From contig NZ_PISM01000022.1 of assembly GCF_002929225.1 (NCBI RefSeq), positions 186,001-250,000 of the forward strand: DNA of 64,000 bases, read 5' to 3'. The notes under the pieces were generated by a model. The model did no database searches. It had not been told where the DNA came from and saw only the letters and a program-made list of their open reading frames with translations. The translations under genes were made by a program, and so were the position numbers. Positions 30,870 to 40,398 of this stretch are shown here, one piece after another; position 1 is the first letter of the stretch, and each line of letters begins with the position of its first letter. This stretch comes from Stutzerimonas kunmingensis. Its GTDB lineage: Bacteria; Pseudomonadota; Gammaproteobacteria; Pseudomonadales; Pseudomonadaceae.

Positions 30870-31835
30870 TTACAACCAGCCGCGTTCCTTGTAGTAACGC
30901 TCGGCGCCTTCATGCAGCGGCGCGCTCAGGCCGACTTCGATCATCTCTTCCGGCTTGAGATCCTTGAATGCCGGGTGCAGGCGCTGGAAGCGCTCGATGT
31001 TCTCGAACACCGACTTCACCAGCTGGTAGACCACTTCGGCATCGACCTTGGCAGTAGTGGACAGCACGGCCTTGCCACCGATGGACTGCGTCGGCTGGTC
31101 GTTGCCCTTGTACAGGCCCCCGGGGATCTCAGCCTTGGTGTAGTAGCTCTTGGCAGCCAGCAGCTTGTCGATTTCCGGGCCGGTGATCGGCACCAGAACT
31201 GCATCGACGGTGGTGGTGGCTTCCTGGATGGCGCCATTCGGATGACCGACGAAGTAGGTCATGGCGTCGATGTTGTTGTCGCCCAGAGCGCTGGCCTGTT
31301 CGGCCGGCTTCAGTTCGGCGGCGAGGGAGAAGGCCGACTTGTCCCAGCCCTTTTCCTTCATGATTTCTTCGAGGGTGTCGCGCTGGCCAGAACCGGGGTT
31401 GCCGATGTTGACGCGCTTGCCCTTCAGATCATCCAGGCCCTTGATATTGGCGTCGCGACGAGCCAGCACGGTGAAGACTTCGCTCTGCAGCGAGAAGACG
31501 GCACGGATGTCGTCCATCTTGCCTTCTTTCTCGAACGGCGCCACGCCTTCCATCGCCTTGTACTGATGGTCCGACTGCATGATGCCGAAGTTGAACTCGC
31601 CACTGCGCAGGCCGTTGACGTTGGCCACGCCGCCGCCGCTCGCCGGCGCGTTGCACTTGATGTTTTCCGCGTTGCGGTTGACGAAGCGGCAGATCGATTG
31701 CCCGGCAACGTAATAAACGCCGGTCTGGCCGCCCGTGCCGATGGTGACGAACTTCTCTTGCGCCTGTGCCACTGCGCTCAGGCCGGTTCCCGCCAGAGCA
31801 GCGGTAAAGATCCATGCCAAGGATTTGCCTTTCAT
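30870..31835 (-). CDS. TAXI family TRAP transporter solute-binding protein
   Basis: 321 residues from the ATG at 31835, which has an AAGGAG site. Longer readings add 41 residues with no signal character. The signal peptide ends AVAQA, and the mature protein begins QEKFVTIGTGGQTGVYYVAGQSICRFVN, the defining TAXI signature. The periplasmic protein binds the substrate and hands it to the fused permease. The C-terminus KDLKPEEMIEVGLSAPLHEGAERYYKERGW is also typical. Confidence 0.94.
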   Translation of the reverse strand: MKGKSLAWIFTAALAGTGLSAVAQAQEKFVTIGTGGQTGVYYVAGQSICRFVNRNAENIKCNAPASGGGVANVNGLRSGEFNFGIMQSDHQYKAMEGVAPFEKEGKMDDIRAVFSLQSEVFTVLARRDANIKGLDDLKGKRVNIGNPGSGQRDTLEEIMKEKGWDKSAFSLAAELKPAEQASALGDNNIDAMTYFVGHPNGAIQEATTTVDAVLVPITGPEIDKLLAAKSYYTKAEIPGGLYKGNDQPTQSIGGKAVLSTTAKVDAEVVYQLVKSVFENIERFQRLHPAFKDLKPEEMIEVGLSAPLHEGAERYYKERGWL

Positions 31836-32159
31836 GGATGCACTCCTTTTTGGTTGTTTTCGGATTCCCGGCATCCCTTGTGAGTCTGCGCGGAACTTGA
31901 GTCTAGCAGGCGACCGCGTTGGTAACAGCCTGCGGACCTGCCATGTCGATCCGGGCAAGCGTTGCGCCCCAATGCTAGGACCGGATGACGACAGAAGGGT
32001 TGCGCGAGCGGCGCCATATTTTTATGTACGAATGCTGTACCGCATGTATTATCTGTACAGCTTTAGTGGCCTACTGCCATGCCTGTTGTAAAAGCCGACC
32101 GGCGGAGTAGGACTTCAGTCGCATTGCTAGTCGAGATCAATGATATCAATCTGACATCA
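31836..32159. other. Divergent intergenic region, AT-rich, before RNA element A
   Basis: This 324-base stretch should hold the leftward promoter of the TAXI gene and the rightward promoter of RNA element A. An AT-rich core lies near 32017-32060 with a CTGTACAG palindrome (32053-32060 region) and a nearby ATGC...GCAT dyad. Two overlapping TGATATCAAT/ATCAATGATATC words occur at 32137-32150. They do not form a proper FNR/Anr site (TTGAT-N4-ATCAA), so oxygen control is not supported by sequence. Confidence 0.4.
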
Positions 32160-32263
32160 GTCTCCAGGCGAGGAGACTTGCTGATCGGACAGGACCACGG
32201 GCCTGCCGACTGAAGCGCCATCAGGGGTCATCCAGTGAGGTGGATCAATGCTGGCGCTTTTTT
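32160..32263 (+). ncRNA. Structured RNA element A with terminator, upstream of Aer-like gene 1
   Basis: Three successive hairpins: H1 GTCTCC-AGGCGA-GGAGAC (32160-32177), H2 CAGG-ACCACGGG-CCTG (32190-32205, extended by CGG/CCG) and H3 closed by AGCGCCA/TGGCGCT (32214-32258) with an inner ATCCA/TGGAT helix and then a T6 run. H2 and H3 resemble those of element B at 34136-34246. The -35-like TTGCTA at 32124 with a weak -10 at 32147 would start transcription near H1. It could be a small RNA or a leader that stops transcription before the chemoreceptor gene. Confidence 0.5.
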
Positions 32264-32445
32264 CGTGCCCGTCTTCGGCGCTACAAAACCGATACAAACG
32301 ACCCGCTGGGCCGTCAGCAGCAAGGAGCGATCACCGCAGGGTGGCGATATTGGCAGGGAGTGCACGAGGTACCGAAAAGGTGCATCGACCGAGACGTCCG
32401 TGGCGGAGAAGAACAACACGCTTTGCCTTGTTCACGAGACCACCA

Positions 32446-34026
32446 ATGCGCATGAACCTGCCGGTCACTGGCCGCGACGTTTCCATCAGCGACACCGCCA
32501 ATATTCTCTCCACCACGGATCTCAACGGTGACATCACCTATGTGAATCCGGACTTCATCAAGATCAGCGGCTTCGAGGAAAGCGAGCTGCTTGGTCAGCA
32601 CCACAACATCGTCCGCCATCCGGACATGCCCACCGAGGCCTTCGCCGACCTGTGGTCGAGCGTACGGGGCGGCAGCTCATGGATGGGTATGGTGAAGAAC
32701 CGCTGCAAGAACGGCGATCACTACTGGGTCAGCGCGTTCGTCACGCCGATCAGCCGCAACGGTCGGGTCGTCGAATACCAATCGGTACGCACCAAGCCCG
32801 CGCCGGCTCAGATCGCAGCCGCCGAGCAGCTGTACGCGCAGTTGCGCAACAAGCGTCCGCCGCCTGCGCTGCGCCGTGCACCGCTGAGCGCCCGCAGTCG
32901 CGTCGCGCTTCTGGCGGCGCTGGGTGCCGCGCCGTGCGTGGTCGGCGCGCTGCTGGCTGGAGCGGGTCTGATCGCTGCGCTGGCCACCGCCGCTGCCGCC
33001 GTGCTGGGCGCAGGTGCAATGGCCTATGTCGCGCTGGCACCGCTGCAGCGCCTCGCCGAGCAGGCACGCAGGGTCGGTGACAACCCGGTGGGGCAGCTCT
33101 ATGCCGGCCGGCGTGATGAATTCGGCCAGATCGCCTTTGCCATGAAGATGCTGGAAACCGAGGCCGGCGCCATGGTCGGCCGTATCGGCGATGCCTCGCG
33201 TCAACTCAGCCAGCATGCCCACGAACTGCTCGGTGCGATGGACAGCAGCACGCAGAGCGCTGCACGCCAGCAAAGCGAAACCGATCAGGTCGCCACGGCG
33301 ATCAACCAGATGGCGGTCAGCGTGCAGGAAGTGGCAAGCAACGCCCAGCGCACCGCCGAGGCAGCCAGCCGCGCGGACAGCGAAGCGGCGACCGGCACCG
33401 AGGTGGTCAACCGCACTGGGGCGGCCATCGGCCGACTGGCACAGGACATCCAGCAGGCCGGTGACGTGATCCATGAGCTGGAGGCGCACAGCAATGACAT
33501 CACCAAGGTGCTAGACGTCATTCGCGGCATCGCCGAGCAGACCAACCTGCTGGCGTTGAACGCGGCCATCGAGGCGGCGCGGGCCGGCGAGCAAGGCCGT
33601 GGCTTTGCCGTGGTCGCCGATGAAGTACGCAGCCTGGCATCGCGGACCCAGCAGTCGACCCAGGAGATCAACAGCATGATCGGCGCGCTGCAGGGCGGGG
33701 CACGGCAGGCGGTGGAGGTCATGCAGCGCAGCCGCGAGCAGGCCATGCAGAGCGTCGAACATGCGGCCCAGGCGGCGCGCTCGCTGCAGGGCATCAACAG
33801 CCGGGTCAACGAGATCAGCGCGATGAGTATGCAGATCGCCGCGGCCGTCGAGCAGCAGAGCAGCGTCAGCGAGAACATCAACCAGAACATCGTCAGCATC
33901 CGCGGTGGCTCCGACCAGTATGTGGAGAGCGGCCTGCGCAGCCGGCAGAGCGCGTCGGGCGTCGCCGATCTGGCCAGCAGCATGGAGATGCTGGTGCAGC
34001 AGTTCTGGACCCGGCGGCGTGGCTGA
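32446..34026 (+). CDS. Aer-like PAS chemoreceptor 1 (energy/aerotaxis receptor)
   Basis: 526 residues from the ATG at 32446, which aligns with the paralogue start. An N-terminal PAS domain (about 15-120) has Aer-type motifs [28 protein letters not shown] and [13 protein letters not shown], consistent with FAD binding. A hydrophobic membrane-anchoring hairpin (about 150-195), a HAMP-like stretch and the MCP signalling domain follow. The signalling tip reads [38 protein letters not shown]. No periplasmic domain is present. It feeds the CheA/CheW pathway. No C-terminal CheR pentapeptide is seen. Confidence 0.9.
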   Translation: MRMNLPVTGRDVSISDTANILSTTDLNGDITYVNPDFIKISGFEESELLGQHHNIVRHPDMPTEAFADLWSSVRGGSSWMGMVKNRCKNGDHYWVSAFVTPISRNGRVVEYQSVRTKPAPAQIAAAEQLYAQLRNKRPPPALRRAPLSARSRVALLAALGAAPCVVGALLAGAGLIAALATAAAAVLGAGAMAYVALAPLQRLAEQARRVGDNPVGQLYAGRRDEFGQIAFAMKMLETEAGAMVGRIGDASRQLSQHAHELLGAMDSSTQSAARQQSETDQVATAINQMAVSVQEVASNAQRTAEAASRADSEAATGTEVVNRTGAAIGRLAQDIQQAGDVIHELEAHSNDITKVLDVIRGIAEQTNLLALNAAIEAARAGEQGRGFAVVADEVRSLASRTQQSTQEINSMIGALQGGARQAVEVMQRSREQAMQSVEHAAQAARSLQGINSRVNEISAMSMQIAAAVEQQSSVSENINQNIVSIRGGSDQYVESGLRSRQSASGVADLASSMEMLVQQFWTRRRG

Positions 34027-34098
34027 GGGCTGTCGGTGAACCGCAATGGTGCGCGCCGCAGAGGGCGCGGTGCATTGCCCGCGCCGTCTGCGGCGGGC

Positions 34099-34127
34099 TT
34101 GTTACGTGGCTCGCGTAGAGGCAAAAT
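34099..34127 (+). promoter_or_regulatory. Candidate sigma-70 promoter for RNA element B
   Basis: TTGTTA (34099-34104), a 17-base spacer and CAAAAT (34122-34127). The predicted start near 34134 falls just before the first hairpin of element B. Confidence 0.45.
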
Positions 34128-34133
34128 GCCACT

Positions 34134-34249
34134 AGTTTCGCATGCTGCGAAAGCTGCTTTACCGCTCAGGACAATCGGGCCTGATAGCTAAGGCGCCAGC
34201 CGTGACATTCCCTTTGGGGGTGCACCACGGCTGGCGCCTTTTTTTTGGG
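34134..34249 (+). ncRNA. Structured RNA element B with strong terminator
   Basis: Three hairpins: H1 TTTCGCA-TGC-TGCGAAA (34136-34152), H2 TCAGG-ACAATCGGG-CCTGA (34166-34184) and H3, a 15-base perfect stem AAGGCGCCAGCCGTG/CACGGCTGGCGCCTT (34190-34240) running into T8. The H2 core CAGGAC...CGGGCCTG and the GGCGCCA terminator recur in element A before the paralogous chemoreceptor gene. A fitting promoter sits at 34099. The transcript would be about 110 bases. No RNA family that I know matches. Confidence 0.6.
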
Positions 34250-34326
34250 CTCGCGTCCTGCTGCAAGGCGCGCCCTGACTGAGATCGGCACTCAACCTGC
34301 ATGTGCTAGCACGAAAAGATGAATCA

Positions 34327-34491
34327 ATGCTGACCGAAGAGACGCTGCGCACTGCGCTGGAAGAAACCATTCAGGTACTAGAACGCACGCGACGCTCGTT
34401 CAAATCGCGCGAGCTCGGCCAGCTGCGCCGGCGCCTGATCGACCTGCTCGAGCAGCTGGAAACCGATATGGGAGAGAAGGACGAACGCTGA
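34327..34491 (+). CDS. Small conserved-looking charged helical protein (54 aa)
   Basis: 54 residues, MLTEETLRTALEETIQVL then ERTRRSFKSRELGQLRRRLID and an acidic end. It is highly charged, all-helical and has no membrane segment. The ATG at 34327 is preferred; a GTG eight codons up is possible. Upstream spacing contains GAAAAGATG-type weak ribosome sites only. The RSFKSRELGQLRRRL pattern resembles small unnamed proteins in other proteobacteria, but I can assign no function. It lies between RNA element B and Aer-like gene 2. Confidence 0.55.
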   Translation: MLTEETLRTALEETIQVLERTRRSFKSRELGQLRRRLIDLLEQLETDMGEKDER

Positions 34492-34614
34492 TCGCCAAAC
34501 CGTAACCGGCCCCCTGTACAAGGATGTCCGCCGCATCCATGCGAGCGCTGCCAACAGAAGCAGCGCCGAACCTGCCTCGCGTACTCAGACCCCATTTCCA
34601 AGGAAGATCTGTTT

Positions 34615-36201
34615 ATGCGCACCAACCTTCCCGTCAGCGGCCGCGAAATCACGGTCGGCGAGACGGCGAACATCCTGTCCACCACCGATCTGAACGGCAC
34701 CATCACTTACGCCAATCCGGATTTCGTGGCGATTTCCGGCTTCAGCGAAGACGAGCTGCTCGGTGAGCCGCACAACCTCGTGCGCCACCCCGACATGCCC
34801 GAGGCCGCCTTTGCCGACCTCTGGCAAACGCTGCAGGCGAACAGGTCGTGGATGGGCATCGTCAAGAACCGCTGCAAGAACGGCGATCACTACTGGGTCA
34901 GCGCGTTCGCCACACCCGTCGGCCGCGACGGCAAGGTCGTCGAATACCAGTCGGTGCGGACCCGCGCGCAGCCCGAACAGATTCGCGCCGCCGAGGCGCT
35001 TTACGCACGCCTGCGCGAGGGCCGTGCCGCAGGCGCACTGCGCGCTTCGCGGCTCGGGTTGCGTGGCCGGGTAGCGCTGCTGGCTGGCCTCGGCAGTGCC
35101 GCAGGCGCGGCGCTCGGCGCGTTGCTGCTCGGTGCGCCGCTGGCCGCCGGTGCCGCCGCGGCCGTGCTAGGCGGTGCGGTGGCCACTGGCTTGGCGGCGC
35201 TGGCACTCGCGCCGCTGACGCAGCTGGCGCAACAGGCGCGGCGCATCGGCCACAACCCGGTAAGCCAGCTGATCTACACCGGACGCCGTGACGAGATCGG
35301 CGAGATCGCCTTTGCCATGAAGATGCTGGAAACCGAAGCCGGCGCCATGGTCGGGCGCATCGCCGACTGCAGCCGCCAGCTCAGCAGCCACGCCCGCGAC
35401 CTGCTCGGTGCCATGCATGGCAGTACCGAAAGCGCCTCGCGCCAGCAGCAGGAAACCGATCTGATCGCCACGGCGATTCGGCAGATGACCGCCAGCGTGC
35501 AGGAAGTCGCCCTCAACGCGCAGCGCACGGCCGAGGTGGCGGCCCGCGCGGACAGCGAAGCGGCCAGCGGCCGAGAGATCGTCGGCCTCACCGGCAGTAG
35601 CATCACGCGGCTGGCCGGTGACATCCAGCAGGCCGCCGAAGTCATTCATCAGCTCGAAAGCCACAGCCAGGAAATCAGCCGCGTGCTCGAGGTGATTCAC
35701 AGCATTGCCGAGCAGACCAACCTGCTCGCGCTCAATGCAGCCATCGAAGCGGCGCGTGCCGGCGATCAGGGCCGCGGTTTCGCTGTGGTGGCTGACGAGG
35801 TGCGTCAGCTGGCATCGCGCACATCCAGCGCGACCACCGATATCCAGAGCATGATCGGCTCGCTGCAGGCCGGTGCGCGCCAGGCCGTGGACGTCATGCA
35901 GCGTAGCCGCGAGCAGGCGCAGCACAGCGTCAGCCATGCCGACCAGGCCGAACATTCGCTCGGCGGCATCAACAGCCGGGTCAACGAGATCAGCGCCATG
36001 AGCAGCCAGATTGCCGCAGCGGTGGATCAACAAAGCTCGGCCAGCGAGGAGATCACCCAGAGCATCGTCAGCATCCGCGGCAGCTCGGACAATCACGTTG
36101 CCACCGGTCTGCACAGCCAGCGCAGCGCCTGCGGCGTCGCCCAGTTGGCCGATGGCATGCTCGAGCTGGTGCAACAGTTCTGGGCGCGGCGGCGGGCGTG
36201 A
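34615..36201 (+). CDS. Aer-like PAS chemoreceptor 2 (energy/aerotaxis receptor)
   Basis: 528 residues with an AAGGAAG ribosome site. It is a close paralogue of the chemoreceptor at 32446: the PAS domain shares [19 protein letters not shown] and [15 protein letters not shown] almost letter for letter, and the signalling tip [20 protein letters not shown] is conserved. The membrane hairpin (about 145-195) and MCP domain follow the same plan. The tandem pair probably arose by duplication and may sense different redox ranges; that last point is inference. A CAGTCTGTC/GACAGACTG hairpin lies seven bases after the stop. Confidence 0.9.
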   Translation: MRTNLPVSGREITVGETANILSTTDLNGTITYANPDFVAISGFSEDELLGEPHNLVRHPDMPEAAFADLWQTLQANRSWMGIVKNRCKNGDHYWVSAFATPVGRDGKVVEYQSVRTRAQPEQIRAAEALYARLREGRAAGALRASRLGLRGRVALLAGLGSAAGAALGALLLGAPLAAGAAAAVLGGAVATGLAALALAPLTQLAQQARRIGHNPVSQLIYTGRRDEIGEIAFAMKMLETEAGAMVGRIADCSRQLSSHARDLLGAMHGSTESASRQQQETDLIATAIRQMTASVQEVALNAQRTAEVAARADSEAASGREIVGLTGSSITRLAGDIQQAAEVIHQLESHSQEISRVLEVIHSIAEQTNLLALNAAIEAARAGDQGRGFAVVADEVRQLASRTSSATTDIQSMIGSLQAGARQAVDVMQRSREQAQHSVSHADQAEHSLGGINSRVNEISAMSSQIAAAVDQQSSASEEITQSIVSIRGSSDNHVATGLHSQRSACGVAQLADGMLELVQQFWARRRA

Positions 36202-36207
36202 TTGCAG

Positions 36208-36235
36208 CAGTCTGTCGCTTGCACGGGACAGACTG
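36208..36235 (+). terminator. Stem-loop after Aer-like gene 2
   Basis: A perfect 9-base stem CAGTCTGTC/GACAGACTG with a 10-base loop, starting seven bases after the stop. There is no T-run. Confidence 0.5.
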
Positions 36236-36332
36236 ATATCAGGGTGGCATCATGCACTCGTCGGCGCTTATTAAATGACGCCGGTTGGCTGGCACTTCGC
36301 TGGCCATTGCCGCGCCGACGAGGCATTTCCAC

Positions 36333-38256
36333 ATGATGCGCGCCTTACTGCTGATGGTCGCCTGCCTGACGTTGCTGCCCTGGACCGGCAACGCGATGGC
36401 GGCTGAGCCATCGCCGGTGCTGCAGACAAGGGGGGCGGCGACGCTGCAGGTCGGCGCAGTGGAATACCTGCTGGGCAGGCCGGACGCGGATTTCACCCAG
36501 ATCGCCGCAGCCGATCTGCCCTGGCAGCGGCTGAACAAACCCAACCTTGGCAAACAGCGCGACGGTGCCTGGCTGCGCCTCCGGCTGCATAACACGGGCG
36601 ACGCCGCGAAGCGCTGGTACCTGCTGCTGAAATGGCCGGTGCTCGACCGCGTCGCGGTGCGCCTGTATTACCCGGACAGCGACCGCTGGGGTCAATCCAT
36701 GCTGGCCGGGGATGCCGTGGCACTGAGCAGCCGACCGCTGGCCGACCATCACTTCGTCTATCCACTCGAGCTGCCGGCGGGCGAGCGAGCGGTGGTCTAT
36801 CTGCAGCTGCAGGCCAGGGAAACCCTCGCCCTGCCGCTGGAGCTGATCGACGAAAAGCAGCTGATCCAGGGCAAGCTTCGCGACGTCACGCTGGTCAGTC
36901 TGTTCTTCGGCGGCATCCTGGTGATCGTGCTGTACAACTGCAGCCTGCTGATCTTCACCCGCGACGGCAGCTACTTCCTCTACGTGCTTTACCTGCTCAG
37001 CGCGGTGTTCTACGTGCTGACCATTACCGGCTTCGGCCAGCTCTACCTCTGGCCGGAAATCCCCGAGCTGTCGGCACGCTTCTACGGCCTTTCCGCGGCG
37101 CTGTGCTTCTTCACGCCGATGCTGTTCGCCCTGCGCTTTCTCGGCATACGCCGCTATGGCGGCTGGGTCTGGGCGGTGTCCGTCAGCCTGACCGGCTACT
37201 GGGGTGTGGCGGTGCTCATGCTGCTGCTGGCACCAACCCTGGCGCGCTATCTGTTCATGGACAGTGTCGCGCTGCTGCACTGCGTCGTGACCATGGCCGT
37301 GACGCTCAACCTGTGGATGCGCGGCAATCCGTCCGCGCGGCTGTTCAGCATCGCCTGGAGCACCTTGCTCGGCTTCACCGTGGGTCAACCTGCTGGCGCT
37401 CAACGGCACCTTGCCACTCAACGCCTGGACGCTGAATGGCCAGCTGATCGGCATGTTCGCCGAGTTCGTGCTGCTATCCATGGCGCTGGCCGAGCGCATC
37501 AACGTCGAGCGCAACCGGCGCATCGCCGCGCAGCAACTGGCATTGCACGCCTCGGAATCGCTGGCCGAGGAGCGCGCACTGCGCTTGCAGGCCAAGCAGG
37601 AGGCGCTGGATCTGCAACTGCGCGCCAACGAGGTGCTTGAAGCGCGGGTGTACGAACGCACCCGTGCGCTGGAAGAAGTCCGCCACGGCCTGGAAGCCGC
37701 GAATGCCGAACTGATGCGCTTGAGCACCACCGATTCGCTGACCCAGCTGGCCAACCGCCGGCGTTTCGATCGTCTGCTGGACGAGGAAATCCGCCGCGCG
37801 CGGCGCGCCGGCAGCCCACTGTCGGTGTTACTCGCCGATATCGATCACTTCAAGCGGGTCAACGACAGCTACGGCCACCCCTTCGGTGACGAGTGCCTGC
37901 GCCAGGTCGCGGCAGTGCTCGCCGCGCACTGCCAGCGCGCCGGCGACGTCGCGGCGCGCTATGGCGGTGAGGAGTTCGTCGTCCTCCTGCCGGGGCTCGA
38001 CGCCGAACAGGCCGTCGCCCTGGCGGAATCGATCCGCTGCACGATCGCGCACCTGCAGCTGCAGCATGGCGAACAGCCGGTGGCGCTGACCATCAGCCTT
38101 GGCGTCGCCACGCTGACCCCCTCGCTCGCCGCGCCGGCCGATCTGCTGGCGGCGGCGGATGCGGCGCTCTATCAGGCCAAGAACGCTGGTCGCGACCAGG
38201 TGGTTCTGGCCGCTGAGGTGAATGCTGGCGAGCAGACTCCGGCCCTCAACGCTTGA
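36333..38256 (+). pseudogene. 7TMR-DISM diguanylate cyclase, frameshifted
   Basis: Read as one gene with a frame break, this equals the intact paralogue at 38465. The first part (36333-37381) encodes a signal peptide, a 7TMR-DISMED2-type periplasmic domain and seven membrane segments up to RLFSIAWSTLLGFTV. The second part, in the +1 frame from about 37384, continues VNLLALNGTLPLNAW, the coiled coil and a full GGDEF domain with RYGGEEFVVLLP. The break is a GGG at 37382-37384 where the paralogue phase needs GG. It may be a true pseudogene, a phase-variable tract or a sequencing error. Confidence 0.8.
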
Positions 38257-38464
38257 GCGGTATGAAACGGTCCTGCGCGAGGTCCGCGCGGCTCGCTGGC
38301 ATGCCCTGAAAAAGGGACCGCCCGCTGCGCGCCTAAATACAAAAAGTTACATACAATGACCCGCTTCAGGCTCCGATCGCACGGCGGGGCCGCGCCGATA
38401 CCACCACGTCCTTCCGAAGCGCTTCCGGCTCGATTCCGGCGGCGCTACCGGCCATGAGAAATCG

Positions 38465-40384
38465 ATGCCGTTCAATGCACTGCTGATCCTGTGCTTCATG
38501 CTCTTGCTTGGTGCCGCGCCGGGCCGGGCTGTGGCCGAAGACAGCCTGATGATCGAAAGCCGGCACGCTCCCGGGCTGCAGGTTGGCCAACCGGAGTACG
38601 CGCTTGGCCGGCTGGAGGCTGGCTTCGACCAGGCACGCAGCGACGACCGGGGCTGGCAGCCGCTGCAGGTACCCAATCTGCTCCGCCAGCCAGCAGGCGC
38701 ATGGCTACGATTCCCGGTGCATAACCTCCAAGCAAACGCCAGCAGCTGGTATCTGTTGCTCAAGTGGCCCGTGCTCGACCGCGTTACGCTGCGTGTCTAC
38801 TACCCGCGGCAGGACCGATGGGGTGAGCCCATGGTCGCTGGCGATACGCTGGCGGTCAGTCAGCGGCCGGTGGTCGATCACAACCTGGTCTTCCCGCTGA
38901 ACCTGCAGCCCGGCGAGCAGGCGGTGGTCTATCTGCAGCTGGAGGCCAGCGAGCTGATGGTGCTGCCGCTGGAGCTGGTCGACGAGAAGAGCTTCATCGA
39001 GGGCAAGGTGCTCGATACGGCGCTGTTCAGCCTGTTCTTCGGCGGCATGATCGTCATCGTGCTGTACAACCTGAGCCTGCTGATTTTCACCCGCGACCTC
39101 AGCTATCTGCTGTACGTGCTGTATCTGCTCAGCGCAATGTTCTACGTCGGCACCATGAGCGGCTTCGGCCAGCTGGTGTTGTGGCCCGGCGCACCGCCGT
39201 TCTCGGCGCGCTTCTACACGCTGTCGGCAACCCTGTGTTTCCTTACTCCACTGCTTTTCGTCGTACGCTTTCTGCAGGTTCGCCAGTACGGCGGCTGGGT
39301 CTGGCACATCACCTGGGTGCTGGGCTGCTACTGGATCACGGTGCTGTTGGCGGTGCTGCTGATTCCGGAGCATGCACACTGGCTGTTCATGGAATACGTG
39401 GCGCTGCCCTACTGCCTGATCAGCCTGGCGGTGACGCTCACGTTGTGGGCCCGTGGCAACGTATCGGCGCGGCTGTTCAGCATCGCCTGGATAACGCTGC
39501 TGGGTTTCACCGTCATTCACCTTCTGGCGCTGTGGGGCTACATGCCACTCAATCGCCTGACGCTGCATGGCCAGCTGGTAGGCATGTTCATCGAGTTCGT
39601 GCTGCTATCGATGGCGCTTGCCGAACGGATCAACCTGGAGCGCAATCAGCGCATCGCCGCCCAGCAGCTGGCGCTGGAGGCATCGCGCAGCCTGGCCGAC
39701 GAACGCGAGCAGCACCTGCAGGCCAAGCAACAGGCACTGCTGATCCAACAGCGTGCCAATGAAGAGCTGGAAACGCGCGTAGTGGCGCGCACCAAGGCGC
39801 TCGAGGAAGTCCGTCACGGTCTCGAGCTGGCGAATGCCGAGCTGCTCAGACTGAGCTCCACCGATCCGTTGACGCACCTCGCCAATCGCCGCCACTTCGA
39901 TCAGCTACTCGAAGACGAGGTCCGTCGCGGACGCCGCAACGGCACGCCGTTGACCGTCCTGCTGGGCGACATCGATCACTTCAAGCGAGTCAACGACAGC
40001 TACGGCCATCCGTTCGGCGACGAGTGCCTGCGCCGGGTAGCGGCGGTACTCCAGCAGCATTGCCAGCGAGCCGGTGATCTCGCGGCGCGTTACGGTGGTG
40101 AGGAGTTCGTCATCACGCTGCCGGCAACCGGCGGGCCGCAGGCGGTGCTGCTGGCCGAGCGGATGCGGCGGGATGTCGAGCGGCTTGAGCTCGACTGCGA
40201 TGGCGAGCGCATCAGCCTGACCATCAGCTTTGGCGTGGCTACGCTCGATCCGCAAGCCACGGCGGCGCCGCTGGAGTTGCTCAGTGCAGCAGACCGTGCG
40301 CTCTATGAGGCCAAGCGCAGCGGCCGCAATTGCGTGGTCGAGGCCGCCGACCTCGGACCGGATGGCGCGACCGTGTTTGCCTGA
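38465..40384 (+). CDS. 7TMR-DISM diguanylate cyclase
   Basis: 639 residues. The signal peptide ends RAVA, followed by a periplasmic 7TMR-DISMED2 domain (about 25-170) with YLLLKWPVLDRVTLRVYYP, seven membrane segments (about 180-390), a coiled coil and a GGDEF domain (about 465-630). The active motif is RYGGEEFVITLP, with DIDHFKRVNDSYGHPFGDECL before it. It is predicted to make c-di-GMP in response to an extracytoplasmic ligand, possibly a carbohydrate given the family. It is a tandem duplicate of the frameshifted copy upstream. A TACAAT -10-like box lies at 38352. Confidence 0.9.
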   Translation: MPFNALLILCFMLLLGAAPGRAVAEDSLMIESRHAPGLQVGQPEYALGRLEAGFDQARSDDRGWQPLQVPNLLRQPAGAWLRFPVHNLQANASSWYLLLKWPVLDRVTLRVYYPRQDRWGEPMVAGDTLAVSQRPVVDHNLVFPLNLQPGEQAVVYLQLEASELMVLPLELVDEKSFIEGKVLDTALFSLFFGGMIVIVLYNLSLLIFTRDLSYLLYVLYLLSAMFYVGTMSGFGQLVLWPGAPPFSARFYTLSATLCFLTPLLFVVRFLQVRQYGGWVWHITWVLGCYWITVLLAVLLIPEHAHWLFMEYVALPYCLISLAVTLTLWARGNVSARLFSIAWITLLGFTVIHLLALWGYMPLNRLTLHGQLVGMFIEFVLLSMALAERINLERNQRIAAQQLALEASRSLADEREQHLQAKQQALLIQQRANEELETRVVARTKALEEVRHGLELANAELLRLSSTDPLTHLANRRHFDQLLEDEVRRGRRNGTPLTVLLGDIDHFKRVNDSYGHPFGDECLRRVAAVLQQHCQRAGDLAARYGGEEFVITLPATGGPQAVLLAERMRRDVERLELDCDGERISLTISFGVATLDPQATAAPLELLSAADRALYEAKRSGRNCVVEAADLGPDGATVFA

Positions 40385-40398
40385 GGCGCGGCCGCCTT

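Noticed and set aside
32053..32060. CTGTACAG as a LexA box
   Set aside because: LexA needs CTGT-N8-ACAG. Here the halves touch, so the spacing is wrong.
32137..32150. Anr/FNR site before Aer-like gene 1
   Set aside because: The TTGAT words on the reverse strand are in direct order, not TTGAT-N4-ATCAA.
32240..32455. 71-codon frame in the leader of Aer-like gene 1
   Set aside because: It overlaps the terminator of RNA element A and the receptor start, has no ribosome site and its composition does not look like protein.
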